Shown here: positions 25,115 to 32,866 of the stretch, piece after piece
Numbering within the stretch: the first letter of the stretch is position 1
Layout: each line of letters starts with the position of its first letter
From: an uncultured Clostridia bacterium
GTDB taxonomy: Bacteria; Bacillota; Clostridia; Christensenellales; Borkfalkiaceae
Direction: 5' to 3'
Assembly: GCA_947629665.1 (NCBI GenBank)
Contig: CANREJ010000013.1
Coordinates: 1-32,866, forward strand
Length of the DNA: 32,866 nucleotides
Notes under the pieces: model-generated
Told to the model about the DNA's origin: nothing
The model's input: the letters and a program-made list of their open reading frames with translations, nothing else
Database searches by the model: none
Translations under genes and position numbers: made by a program

Positions 25115-26002
25115 ATGAGAAAGAAAAGAATTGCAAAGATTATGCTTGCAGCGGCGTGCGTTGCCGCTATGGGTACAAGCGGCACGGCTGTGTTTGCGGG
25201 ATGTGCAAACGGCACGGAAACTATAACCGTTTCGGGGTCTACTTCTATGACAGAGCTTATGCAGGCTCTTGCCGCCGAGTACGAGGACGCCCACCCCAAC
25301 GTACAGATTATCGTAAATCAGGGCGGCTCGTCGGTGGGAATTTCGGACACGAAAGCGGGCTTGAACGACTTTGGGCTTGCTTCCAAAAAAGTTGACGAGG
25401 GCGACGGCGTGAAGGGCGTTCAGCTCTGCCTTGACGGAATTGCCCTGACCGTCAACAAAGACTGCGCTGTAACGCAAGTTACCAACGAGGAAGTTTTCGA
25501 CCTCTATATGAAGGGCACGGCTATCCAAGACACCATAACCACCGCCATAGCCCGCGACCAAGCCAGCGGCACGCGAGAGGCGTTCAACGAGGGCATAAAG
25601 GACGAAAATGGCAAGGATATCAAGACTGAATACAAAGGCGAGTATGATCTGCCGGGCTACACCCACGCAAAGTGGGACGCACAGCAGGCGACGGGTAGCG
25701 TTATTGCGATGATAGAGCAGTCCACTGCGTCTATCGGCTATATCTCACTCGGCTCGGTGCTTATGAGTAACGCAAACATAAAAGCCCTTGCTTTCAAGGG
25801 CTACGGGCAAGAGACTTACGTTGCCGCCACCACCGAAAACGTGTTAAACGGAACATACGCCCTGCAAAGACCGTTCACTATAGTGCTTTCGACGACCCGT
25901 GAACTCTCGCCCGTCGCGCAGGGGTTTTACGACTACATTATGAGTGAGGAAGCGCAAGCGGTAATAAACGCCGAAGGGTGCGTATCTACCTATGGAAAGT
26001 GA
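25115..26002 (+). CDS. pstS: Phosphate ABC transporter substrate-binding lipoprotein PstS
   Basis: High-affinity phosphate receptor on the outer face of the membrane. The ATG at 25,115 follows AAAGGAG and opens a signal peptide ending in the lipobox FAGC (Cys30); the longer in-frame start at 25,022 lies within the promoter. Phosphate-binding segments are VSGSTSM near the mature start, NQGGSSVG and ARDQASGTREAF. TGSVIAMIEQSTASIGYISLG is also typical. The 295 residues fit the short Gram-positive PstS type. The stop overlaps pstCA by 11 bp. Confidence 0.93.
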   Translation: MRKKRIAKIMLAAACVAAMGTSGTAVFAGCANGTETITVSGSTSMTELMQALAAEYEDAHPNVQIIVNQGGSSVGISDTKAGLNDFGLASKKVDEGDGVKGVQLCLDGIALTVNKDCAVTQVTNEEVFDLYMKGTAIQDTITTAIARDQASGTREAFNEGIKDENGKDIKTEYKGEYDLPGYTHAKWDAQQATGSVIAMIEQSTASIGYISLGSVLMSNANIKALAFKGYGQETYVAATTENVLNGTYALQRPFTIVLSTTRELSPVAQGFYDYIMSEEAQAVINAEGCVSTYGK

Positions 26003-27782
26003 GAAAAGCAGGCACATATCCCTGCATTTCAACGGTGAAAAGGTTGCAAGCGCGGTGTTTGCCATGTTTGCGGCTTTTTCAACCGTGGCGGTGTTCGGGA
26101 TAATTTTTTATATACTCTATGCGGCTATCCCCGCGTTCCATCAGATAGGTTTTTTCAAATTTATCTTTTCGGACGTGTGGAACGCGCAGACCAATCAATA
26201 CGGCATACTCCCGATGATAGTCGGCAGTATATTTTTAACTTCGCTGTCGGTGCTTGTCGGCGGGACGCTTGCGGTTGTAACCGCCGTCTGGATGGTGTAT
26301 TACTGCCCCAAAAAACTCAAAAAGGCATACGAGCAACTTATAAACCTTTTGGCGGGAATACCCTCTGTAATTTACGGACTTTTCGGCTACACGTTTATCG
26401 TGCCCGCGCTCACAAAGACGTTCAATTTGGCGGAGAGCGGCACTTCGGGAACGGGACTTTTAGCAAGCAGTCTCATACTTTCGATAATGATTTTGCCGAC
26501 TGTTACGTCGGTTGCCAAAAACTCGCTCAAAAACGTGCCGTCCAACTATTACGAGGGCGCACTCGCGTTGGGCTGTACCAAAAACCAAACCGTGTGGAAA
26601 GTGCTTGTGCCCGCGGCTAAAAACGGAATTTTGGCGGGGCTTATTTTGGGAATAGGTCGGGCGGTCGGCGAAACAATGGCTGTGCAGATGCTTGTCGGCG
26701 GTGCGAACGCCTATCCGTTTTCCTTCTTCACGTCCTTTTCGACGCTCACTTCGATAATCGTTCGCGACATGGGCTATGCAAGCGAGCTTCAAACTTCCGC
26801 ACTTATGGGGTCGGGATTCGTACTACTTGTATTCATTTTGATACTCAATCTTTTGTTACTTTTGACAAGGCGCAATAGTTTGGGCGGTAACCGCTTTTTC
26901 ACCCGCCGCATTGACGAGAGCAACGGAATAGAGGGGCAGCTCCGCTCCTATAAGCGCACGGGAAGCGTGCAGGACGTTTTGTGGATTATAAGTTGGATAG
27001 TCGCCCTGTTTATGGCGTTTGTGCTGTGCTTTATAGTCATTTTCGTGCTTGTGAAAGGACTGCCGAACCTCTCGGCAAACTTCCTTTTCGGCAAGAGTTC
27101 CAACAGGCAGACCACTTTGCAACCGGCGTTTGTTTCCACGGGTTTATTGATATTATTATCGCTTTTGATCGCCCTGCCGCTCGGCATTGGGGCGGCAATA
27201 TACCTCAACGAATACGCAAAAAAGGACAATCCGCTCGTCAAAATCATACGCATTTTCATAGACACGCTTTCGGGTATTCCGTCGATAATCTTCGGCATGT
27301 TCGGAATGTTGTTCTTTGTAACGGCTTGTCGCCTCAACTATTCCCTGACGGCGGGAGGAATAACCCTTGCTTTGATGATTTTGCCGACGGTAATAAGAAG
27401 TACCGAGCAGGCTTTATCCGAAGTGCCCGACAGTATGCGCGAGGCGAGCTACGCTTTGGGCGCGGGGAAACTGCGAACGGTGTTTAAGGTGGTGCTTCCG
27501 CAGGCTCTTTCGGGCATAGTAACGGCGATAATTCTCTCTATCGGAAGAATCGTTTCCGAAAGCGCGGCTCTCATATACACGGCGGGGTCGTCCATATACA
27601 CGCCCACGGGATTTTCAAGTCAGGGCTCTACGTTCGCCGTCCTCATTTACAGGTTTATGGTAGAGGGCACGCACACCGAAGAAGCGTATGCGACTGCCGC
27701 AATTTTAATGTTCGTGGTGGTAGTCCTGAATATTCTCGTAACCCTCTGCGAGTGGCTGTTCAAAAGGAGAAACAAAGTATGA
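25992..27782 (+). CDS. pstCA: Fused phosphate ABC transporter permease PstC-PstA
   Basis: A single 596-residue protein holds both membrane subunits of the phosphate importer, normally two genes of about 300 residues each. The PstC half (about 1-295) has six TM helices and the coupling loop [22 protein letters not shown] (about 184-205). A linker of about 40 charged residues (NSLGGNRFF onward) follows. The PstA half (about 335-596) has its own loop [20 protein letters not shown] (about 482) and [13 protein letters not shown]. The frame is continuous, so this is a real fusion and not a missed stop. It starts inside the pstS end and overlaps pstB by 4 bp. Confidence 0.92.
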   Translation: MESEKSRHISLHFNGEKVASAVFAMFAAFSTVAVFGIIFYILYAAIPAFHQIGFFKFIFSDVWNAQTNQYGILPMIVGSIFLTSLSVLVGGTLAVVTAVWMVYYCPKKLKKAYEQLINLLAGIPSVIYGLFGYTFIVPALTKTFNLAESGTSGTGLLASSLILSIMILPTVTSVAKNSLKNVPSNYYEGALALGCTKNQTVWKVLVPAAKNGILAGLILGIGRAVGETMAVQMLVGGANAYPFSFFTSFSTLTSIIVRDMGYASELQTSALMGSGFVLLVFILILNLLLLLTRRNSLGGNRFFTRRIDESNGIEGQLRSYKRTGSVQDVLWIISWIVALFMAFVLCFIVIFVLVKGLPNLSANFLFGKSSNRQTTLQPAFVSTGLLILLSLLIALPLGIGAAIYLNEYAKKDNPLVKIIRIFIDTLSGIPSIIFGMFGMLFFVTACRLNYSLTAGGITLALMILPTVIRSTEQALSEVPDSMREASYALGAGKLRTVFKVVLPQALSGIVTAIILSIGRIVSESAALIYTAGSSIYTPTGFSSQGSTFAVLIYRFMVEGTHTEEAYATAAILMFVVVVLNILVTLCEWLFKRRNKV

Positions 27783-28624
27783 TTTTACTCAAAAAACGCA
27801 ATATATATCAAGATATTTCGGCGAACAAACCGCAAAAAACCAAGTGCATAACGCCATTTGAAATTGCGGACAATACCGCCGTTTCCGTCAGGGAAATGAA
27901 TTTGTATTACGGCAGTTTCCATGCTCTCAAAAGCGTGTTTATGGAGTTTCCCAAAAACAAACTTACCGCTCTTATAGGACCTTCCGGTTGCGGCAAGTCA
28001 ACGCTTATAAAAAGCCTTAACCGAATGAACGATTTGGTGGAAGGCTGTAAAATCACGGGCGAAATAAAAATCGGGAGCGACAATATCTACGACAGGCGGT
28101 GCGATTTGGCGCGCCTGAGAAAAAACGTCGGAATGGTCTTTCAACGTCCCAACCCGCTTGCGATGAGCGTTTACGACAACATTGCCTACGGCCCGCGCAC
28201 GTTCGGTATCCGCAAAAAGGAAGATTTGGACGGCATTGTGGAAAACTCCCTGAAAGGCGCGGCAATGTGGGACGAAGTGAAAGACAGGCTCTCAAAATCG
28301 GCTTTGGGGCTTTCGGGCGGACAACAGCAACGGCTGTGCATTGCCCGCGCACTTGCGGTCGAGCCGCAAATTCTTTTAATGGATGAGCCGACGAGTGCGC
28401 TCGACCCCATTTCCACAGCAAAGATAGAGGAACTCTGTCTGGAACTTAAAAAGCGCATGACGGTCATCATGGTAACACACAATATGCAACAGGCGTTCCG
28501 CATTGCCGACTATACGGCGTATTTTCTGCTTGGCGAGATGATAGAGATGAACGAAACGAAGGAATTGTTCGCGCATCCGCAGGATAAGCGCACGGACGAT
28601 TACATTAACGGTCGTTTCGGCTGA
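27779..28624 (+). CDS. pstB: Phosphate ABC transporter ATPase PstB
   Basis: ATPase that powers phosphate import. The ATG at 27,779 forms an ATGA overlap with pstCA and has AAAGGAG upstream; an earlier in-frame GTG (27,752) has no such site. Walker [10 protein letters not shown] (67-75), [22 protein letters not shown], signature LSGGQQQR (from 178), [10 protein letters not shown] and the H-loop VTHNMQQA are standard PstB. The N-terminus carries about 30 extra polar residues. No phoU follows, although that is its usual neighbour. Confidence 0.95.
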   Translation: MILLKKRNIYQDISANKPQKTKCITPFEIADNTAVSVREMNLYYGSFHALKSVFMEFPKNKLTALIGPSGCGKSTLIKSLNRMNDLVEGCKITGEIKIGSDNIYDRRCDLARLRKNVGMVFQRPNPLAMSVYDNIAYGPRTFGIRKKEDLDGIVENSLKGAAMWDEVKDRLSKSALGLSGGQQQRLCIARALAVEPQILLMDEPTSALDPISTAKIEELCLELKKRMTVIMVTHNMQQAFRIADYTAYFLLGEMIEMNETKELFAHPQDKRTDDYINGRFG

Positions 28625-28635
28625 TTCAAGTTCAC

Positions 28636-28670
28636 AAAAATCTCGTGCGGTTGCGCGCACTGCGATTTTT
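28636..28670 (+). terminator. Terminator of the pst operon
   Basis: Outer arms AAAAATC (28,636-28,642) and GATTTTT (28,664-28,670) plus an inner GTGCG/CGCAC stem form a hairpin with a small internal mismatch. Its 3' arm is T-rich, and it starts 11 nt after the pstB stop. Confidence 0.7.
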
Positions 28671-28694
28671 CGTGATTTTTAGGGCTACTTTCTC

Positions 28695-28920
28695 ACACGG
28701 TGTAAGGGCAACACCGTGTTCGGTCATCGTTCGCGCGGGGACGAATGCGCTCACTCATCTCGCGCGGCAAAACAGCGCACTGTGCTGTTTTGAATATTCC
28801 GCGCTCGTCCCTCTGCCCGCGATTTTTAGGGGCGCACATATAATATAATCGCGGGCATTCACCCCGCCGAGGCGCAGGTATGCGCAAATTGGGTCTTGCT
28901 GCGCAAAAGTGTGATTTTGC
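28695..28920. repeat. Hairpin-rich intergenic element
   Basis: The 366-bp gap between pstB and the PhoB-type gene holds a chain of inverted repeats: 28,695-28,703/28,711-28,719 (9 bp); a nested set 28,738-28,744/28,805-28,811, 28,762-28,767/28,799-28,804 and 28,768-28,776/28,784-28,792; 28,814-28,824/28,847-28,857 (11 bp); 28,872-28,876/28,881-28,885; and 28,903-28,908/28,915-28,920. No gene is supported here. It could be a structured RNA, a palindromic repeat cluster or a small mobile-element relic. Confidence 0.75.
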
Positions 28921-28951
28921 TTGCAACATAAATTATTTAGAATATAAAACA

Positions 28952-28980
28952 TTTTCAAAATTTATTTAAGGTGTTATAAT
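28952..28980 (+). promoter_or_regulatory. Promoter of the PhoB/PhoR-type pair
   Basis: TTTTCA (28,952-28,957), a 17-bp spacer and TATAAT (28,975-28,980) preceded by an extended -10 TG. The start would fall about 4 nt before the ATG at 28,991, and no Shine-Dalgarno is present, implying a near-leaderless message. Confidence 0.65.
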
Positions 28981-28990
28981 AAAATTAGCT

Positions 28991-29632
28991 ATGAAAGGAA
29001 AAGTATTTTTGTTGGAGGACGATAATAGCATTTGCGGGCTTGTAAAGGTCGCGCTTGAAATGAACGACTTTAAGTTTTCGTCCTTTTCCACGTTAAAAGA
29101 TTTTACCGCCGCACTGCAAAATGAACTGCCCGACGTCGCACTGCTCGACATTATGCTCCCCGACGGAAGCGGGCTGGACGCCTTAAAACTTCTCAAAGAA
29201 AAATATCCGTCGGTGAGTTGTATAATGCTCTCCGCGCTCTCGAAAGAAGAGGACAAGGTGAACGGTTTGAATATGGGCGCGGACGATTATATCGCAAAGC
29301 CCTTTTCGGTGTTGGAACTTGTCGCCCGCGTAAACGCTCGGCTTCGCGGCAAGCAGAAATCCACCGTGCTTACGGCGCAAAACATAACCCTCGACACCGA
29401 AACTTTCGCCTGCGAGATAGACGGCGAGTCCGTTTCGCTCAACCGCAAGGAGTTCGAGCTTTTGAAGTGTTTTATGGAAAATCAAGGCAAAGTCCTCTCG
29501 CGCGATAAACTCTTGACCGAAGTCTGGGGATACGACACGGGCGAAACGCGCACCCTCGATAATCACGTCGCCCGCCTTCGTAAATTGGGCGTACAAATAG
29601 AAACCATGTTCGGCGTGGGGTACAGACTATGA
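28991..29632 (+). CDS. phoB: OmpR/PhoB-family response regulator
   Basis: Transcription regulator of 213 residues. The receiver domain has acidic LEDD near the N-terminus, the phospho-acceptor Asp53 in LLDIMLPDGSG and the Lys in IAKPFS. The winged-helix domain (about 125-213) has LNRKEFELLKCF, VLSRDKLL and the ending VGYRL. It overlaps the kinase gene by 4 bp (ATGA) and follows the pst operon, so phosphate control is likely, although other signals cannot be excluded. The symbol rests on this context. Confidence 0.88.
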   Translation: MKGKVFLLEDDNSICGLVKVALEMNDFKFSSFSTLKDFTAALQNELPDVALLDIMLPDGSGLDALKLLKEKYPSVSCIMLSALSKEEDKVNGLNMGADDYIAKPFSVLELVARVNARLRGKQKSTVLTAQNITLDTETFACEIDGESVSLNRKEFELLKCFMENQGKVLSRDKLLTEVWGYDTGETRTLDNHVARLRKLGVQIETMFGVGYRL

Positions 29633-30966
29633 AATGGCGCATACTTTTACTTTCGCTCGGCATAACGCTGGTGTGCATTCTTCTCTTTTCGATAGGCTCG
29701 ACGCAGGTCTACTATAATTCGTCCGTCGCAGAAACGGAAAACGCCTTAAAAACCTATATAAACTCGTTTGAAAAAGGCGGTTATTTAAGGGATAGTAAGG
29801 GGGCAACCGACTATTCCGCCGATTTAAACGGCGTGCGCGTAACTTTTATGGATTTGAAGGGAAATGTTTTGGGCGACAGCCAAACGGAGGACATTTCCCC
29901 CGACCACTCCGACCGCGAGGAAGTCAAAGAGGCAATTTTGAACGGCGATGGGTTTGCCGTGAGAAACAGCTCCACCCTCGGCGAAAATATGATTTATTAC
30001 TGCAAGAGTATCGGGGGAATTTTGGTGCGGCTCGCCGTGCCGGTGCCGTCCGAATGGGCGATATTCGCCCGCACTCTGCCCACCCTTGCAACCTATATCG
30101 GCATTGACGTCATACTGTGCCTTATTCTCTCTTTCGTCGCAACGTATTTTATTTTGAATCCCGTAAAAACGCTTGCAACGAACGTGGCAGACGGCGAAGT
30201 CAAAAGTAAATATTCCGAGTTGAAACCGATTGCCGAAATTCTCAACGAGCGCAACCGCAATATCGCCCGTCAAATGGACGAAATCAAGGCCGAAAAGGAA
30301 CTTGTGGAGCGGGCGCAGAACTCCAAAGACGAATTTATTTCCAATGTAACGCACGAGATGAACACGCCCTTGACGTCCATTCGCGGATATGCCGAACTCT
30401 TGGAATCGGGCGGCATGACCGAAGAGCAAAAAACAGTTGCCTATTCCACGATCTTAACGCAGAGCGAGCGGCTTTCGAGCTTGATTGCCTGCATAATAAA
30501 TTACAGCAAACTCGACAGCGACGACTTGCCCGCCTATGAAGTGGACTTTTCTTCGCTCGCGCGGGAGATGATTTCCGCCTTAAAACCCGAAGCCGACAAG
30601 CGGAAGATTAAGATAATCGAACATATAGACGACAACGTAATTATTATGAGCCGCCACGAGCGATTGACCGAAATCTTTGGAAATTTGGTGCGGAACGCAA
30701 TCAAATATAACAAAGACGGCGGGAGCATTACTATAACATTGAACTATCACGGGCTTAAAGTGGAAGATACGGGTATCGGCATTGCCGAGGAAAATATGAA
30801 CAAAGTTTTCTCACGCTTCTTCACGGTGGATAAATCGCACGGCGGCAAAAACGGCGGTTTCGGCTTGGGGCTTGCGGTAGCTAAAAAAATCTGCCAAAAA
30901 TCGGGCTGGAAAATCGGCGTTACAAGCACCCTCGGCGAGGGCAGCACCTTCACCGTGGAGTTTTGA
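29629..30966 (+). CDS. phoR: PhoR-type sensor histidine kinase
   Basis: Membrane kinase of 445 residues paired with the PhoB-type regulator. Order: TM helix (about 4-24), extracytoplasmic region (25-140), TM helix (about 153-178), a linker, HisKA with His242 in HEMNTPLTSIRGY, then HATPase with NLVRNAIKYN (N-box), DTGIGI and GFGLGLAVAK. No PAS domain is evident between the second TM helix and HisKA, unlike many PhoR proteins. The context suggests phosphate sensing via Pst; with no phoU here, the usual link protein must be encoded elsewhere or be absent. Confidence 0.88.
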   Translation: MKWRILLLSLGITLVCILLFSIGSTQVYYNSSVAETENALKTYINSFEKGGYLRDSKGATDYSADLNGVRVTFMDLKGNVLGDSQTEDISPDHSDREEVKEAILNGDGFAVRNSSTLGENMIYYCKSIGGILVRLAVPVPSEWAIFARTLPTLATYIGIDVILCLILSFVATYFILNPVKTLATNVADGEVKSKYSELKPIAEILNERNRNIARQMDEIKAEKELVERAQNSKDEFISNVTHEMNTPLTSIRGYAELLESGGMTEEQKTVAYSTILTQSERLSSLIACIINYSKLDSDDLPAYEVDFSSLAREMISALKPEADKRKIKIIEHIDDNVIIMSRHERLTEIFGNLVRNAIKYNKDGGSITITLNYHGLKVEDTGIGIAEENMNKVFSRFFTVDKSHGGKNGGFGLGLAVAKKICQKSGWKIGVTSTLGEGSTFTVEF

Positions 30967-30988
30967 AATAAATAAATTTTCATGCAAA

Positions 30989-31015
30989 AAGGAAGCCCCT
31001 CTATGGGACTTCCTT
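30989..31015. terminator. Inverted repeat after phoR, probable weak terminator
   Basis: AAGGAAG (30,989-30,995) pairs with CTTCCTT (31,009-31,015), with three more G-C pairs after one mismatch and a TCTAT loop. The T-run is clear only on the reverse strand, where no gene ends, so forward termination is probably inefficient. Confidence 0.5.
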
Positions 31016-31045
31016 AAAAAGAATAGAATACGATTGCTGAATATT

Positions 31046-31837
31046 ATGAGCGTAATCTACAAACCGACGGGCATGGCGCGGGAATACAGCCCCTACGCCC
31101 TCAATCTGTATATCGGGTGCAGCCACAGGTGCAAATATTGCTACGCGCCGCACACCCTTCAAAGAAAGGACGAGGACTACTTCGGCGTCCCCTCGCCGCG
31201 CAAAGATATATTGAAATATCTCGAAAAAGATTTACGGCAAAACGTCTACAAAGAGCAGATTTTATTGTCCTTCGTGGGCGACGTCTACTGCAACAACGCC
31301 GACGACAGCCGCACGACCCGCGCCGCGCTTCAACTTTTGAACGAGTACAATGCGCCCGTCGCCGTACTTTCAAAGGGCGGGAGCAGAATGTTGAGGGACT
31401 TGGACGTATTCAAGGCTTTCGGCGACCGCATAACCGTTGGCACGACGTTGACTTTTATGGACGAGAGCAAGAGCCGCGAGTGGGAACCGTTTGCAAGTCT
31501 GCCCGAAGAGCGGCTGGAGACATTGAAGATTTTGCACGACAACGGCATTAAGACGTTTGCCAGCTTTGAGCCGACTATAGAACCTGCGGAGAGTCTGAAA
31601 CTTATTGAAAGAACTCTTGCGGACGACAGCGTGGACCACTACAAAATAGGCAAGATAAACCATTGCGGCGATGCGGACAAGTGGCAGGATTGGCGGCAAT
31701 ATCTGATTGACTGCACCGCTCTTCTGCGCACTGCAAATAAGCAGGTTTATTATAAGTTCTGTCTGCGCCGCCTCGCCCCCGACGTAGCTTTGACCAAGCA
31801 AGAAAAAAACCCAGACGAGTACATAGTCAAGGCATGA
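31046..31837 (+). CDS. Radical SAM protein, SPL (spore photoproduct lyase)-like family
   Basis: Iron-sulfur radical enzyme. The 4Fe-4S motif CSHRCKYC (Cys25, Cys29, Cys32) follows YSPYALNLYIG, the signature of the SplB/Rv2578c-like group. SFVGDVYCN and TVGTTLTF are further barrel strands. At 263 residues it is shorter than true spore photoproduct lyase (about 340), so DNA repair should not be assumed; related short proteins are uncharacterised. ATG 31,046 is preferred over TTG 31,034, but neither has a Shine-Dalgarno. It is a single-gene unit between phoR and the mobile element. Confidence 0.8.
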   Translation: MSVIYKPTGMAREYSPYALNLYIGCSHRCKYCYAPHTLQRKDEDYFGVPSPRKDILKYLEKDLRQNVYKEQILLSFVGDVYCNNADDSRTTRAALQLLNEYNAPVAVLSKGGSRMLRDLDVFKAFGDRITVGTTLTFMDESKSREWEPFASLPEERLETLKILHDNGIKTFASFEPTIEPAESLKLIERTLADDSVDHYKIGKINHCGDADKWQDWRQYLIDCTALLRTANKQVYYKFCLRRLAPDVALTKQEKNPDEYIVKA

Positions 31838-31902
31838 AACAAGTTAAAAATTTAATAGAATGTCTAACCAACATAGGGTAATATAAAATACCAAATTCGT
31901 TA

Positions 31903-31950
31903 AAGCCGATGATTTGCGAGTAGCAGTCATCGGCTTATTTGTTGTCTTTT
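31903..31950 (+). terminator. Terminator after the radical SAM gene
   Basis: A perfect 10-bp stem (31,903-31,912 with 31,927-31,936) has a 14-nt loop and is followed by a T-rich tract to 31,950. Bases 31,838-31,902 show no coding signal. Confidence 0.75.
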
Positions 31951-32007
31951 TTAAGTCAATTATCGTCACTTTGAACGGTAAAATAAAAATATTTTAGGAG
32001 GTAAAAA

Positions 32008-32028
32008 ATGCAAATCAGACCGCCATAA
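32008..32028 (+). CDS. Six-codon open frame behind a perfect ribosome site
   Basis: AGGAGG (31,996-32,001) lies 6 nt before an ATG that opens the frame MQIRPP and then stops (TAA). The initiation region closely resembles that of the relaxase at 32,328-32,345. It may be a leader peptide or the relic of a disrupted gene. In the next 300 bp no open frame is supported up to the relaxase. Confidence 0.35.
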   Translation: MQIRPP

Positions 32029-32114
32029 TCGGTAAGAATTTACACGCCGAATGAACGCCGATTACATACCGAAATTCCAAACCAGCCCCGCAGGGCGAAC
32101 GGAGCTTATGCAAT

Positions 32115-32318
32115 AAGTGTAGTGAGCTACACTTGCGAAGCAAGGTAGCCACTACACGCAAAATAGGGTTCCCGAAAATCGCAACGTGGTGAGATTTTTG
32201 GGAAAAGGAGCGGCAACGAAGAAAACTTGTTATTCGCGCTTGCGCGGATAACATAAAAGCGGAGTTTGCCGTGACGCAGTGAGCTACACTTGCAAGGCAA
32301 GGTAGCAACTACACGGTA
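32115..32318. repeat. Duplicated nested hairpins upstream of mobV, candidate oriT region
   Basis: A near-perfect nested hairpin spans 32,117-32,157 (GTGTAGTG, GCTAC and CTTGC arms). A diverged direct copy lies at 32,278-32,314. Between them are a 12-bp stem 32,169-32,180/32,193-32,204 with one G-T pair and a stem 32,229-32,238/32,243-32,252. The arms AAGTGTAG/CTACACTT (32,115-32,122/32,127-32,134) recall the TAGTGTG core of MobV-family nick sites. Location just before the relaxase gene fits an origin of transfer, but no nick site is proven. Confidence 0.5.
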
Positions 32319-32342
32319 AATTTTAATAAGGAGGTAAAAGAT

Positions 32343-32866
32343 ATTTCATATTTAGTTTGTCATATGGAAAAGTACACTCGGCAGGAAGTCTCGCCCGTCG
32401 AGAAAGAAAACGAAAGAGACGAAAATTACGAGGCAGCAAATCCTCAAATTGATAGTAGCCGCACAAGCCGCAATTATCATTTGGCTGTGCCGCCGCCGAC
32501 ATATATGGAGTTTATAAACGCAAGGTTATCGACCCTGACTTTAAAGCGCAAATTGAGGTCGGACGCCATTTATATGAATTCCTTTGTGTTGACTTCCGAC
32601 AGAGATTTTTTCGATAGCTTGCCGCCTGCGGTAGAGAGAGAATTTTTCGGGGACTGCGCAAAGTTTTTTGCGGACAAATACGGCGCGGAAAACATAATCT
32701 CTGCCGTAGTCCACAAGGACGAAACAACGCCTCATCTTCACCTCAATATAGTGCCGATAGTAAACGGCAAGTTGTGTTCAAAGGACTTATTCGACAGGCA
32801 GAAGCTCTCTCAACTTCAAACGGAGTTTTATGAGAAGGTCGGCAAGAAATGGGGATTGGAAAGAGG
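32343..32866 (+). CDS. mobV: MobV/Pre-family relaxase, 5' part, with an apparent ATT start
   Basis: Mobilisation protein that nicks a plasmid or integrated element at oriT for transfer; the gene runs off the window after 174 codons. The N-terminus reads ISYLVCHMEKYTRQEV, then NPQIDSSRTSRNYHL, then HKDETTPHLHL, the metal-binding and catalytic motifs of the MobV (Pre) family. The ribosome site AAGGAGG (32,328-32,334) is 8 nt before ATT at 32,343, exactly where family members have ATG before SYLVCHM. The next ATG (32,364) would drop the conserved SYLVCH start and is 29 nt from the ribosome site. So the start is either a rare ATT or a mutated ATG. A mobilisable element therefore begins near here. 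Confidence 0.85.
   Translation, partial: MSYLVCHMEKYTRQEVSPVEKENERDENYEAANPQIDSSRTSRNYHLAVPPPTYMEFINARLSTLTLKRKLRSDAIYMNSFVLTSDRDFFDSLPPAVEREFFGDCAKFFADKYGAENIISAVVHKDETTPHLHLNIVPIVNGKLCSKDLFDRQKLSQLQTEFYEKVGKKWGLER

Noticed and set aside
28695-28920. CRISPR-like array
   Set aside because: The hairpins differ from one another in sequence and spacing; there are no direct repeats with unique spacers and no cas genes.

Overview
The window looks like a chromosomal segment of an anaerobic, gut-type Clostridia (Bacillota). Signs are lipoprotein signal peptides with Cys lipoboxes, YesM/YesN-type two-component genes, CUT1 sugar importers, GH65 phosphorylases, AGGAGG ribosome-binding sites and a MobV-type relaxase. 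No rRNA or tRNA was seen, so the lineage stays at class level; an uncultured Christensenellales-like lineage is a guess.

Region 1 (about 1-24,860) is an alpha-glucan or oligosaccharide utilisation locus. Unit A (460-10,048) encodes an oversized CUT1-type ABC ATPase, two beta-helix (clan GH-N, GH28/GH49-like) lipoproteins, one with F5/8-type-C binding domains, and a large membrane-anchored surface protein. Next come a YesN-type response regulator and a YesM-type histidine kinase (10,141-12,998). Unit B (16,678-24,805) encodes a solute-binding lipoprotein, two permeases, two GH65 phosphorylases and beta-phosphoglucomutase. The inferred flow is: surface cleavage of a polymer, import of oligosaccharides, phosphorolysis to beta-glucose-1-phosphate, then conversion to glucose-6-phosphate. 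Unit B has no ATPase of its own. Units A and B carry near-identical promoter/operator layouts: two 11-bp direct repeats of the form GCAGTTTTANC, 20 bp apart, starting the same distance before the -35. This points to one AraC-type regulator controlling both units, and to the Unit A ATPase powering the Unit B importer.

A reverse-strand pair sits inside this locus (13,080-16,533): a class-II UvrA-like ATPase, and a Cache-type sensor that stops before any kinase domain.

Region 2 (about 24,870-30,966) is phosphate acquisition: a possible small RNA or attenuator, pstS behind a Pho-box-like sequence, a fused pstC-pstA, pstB, a hairpin-rich intergenic region, and a PhoB/PhoR-type pair. No phoU is present. 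GH65 enzymes consume phosphate, so the adjacency makes sense but may be chance.

Region 3 (31,046-32,866) holds an SPL-like radical SAM gene and then the start of a mobilisable element: duplicated nested hairpins (possible oriT) and the 5' end of a MobV/Pre relaxase. The relaxase appears to start at ATT, and the gene runs off the window.
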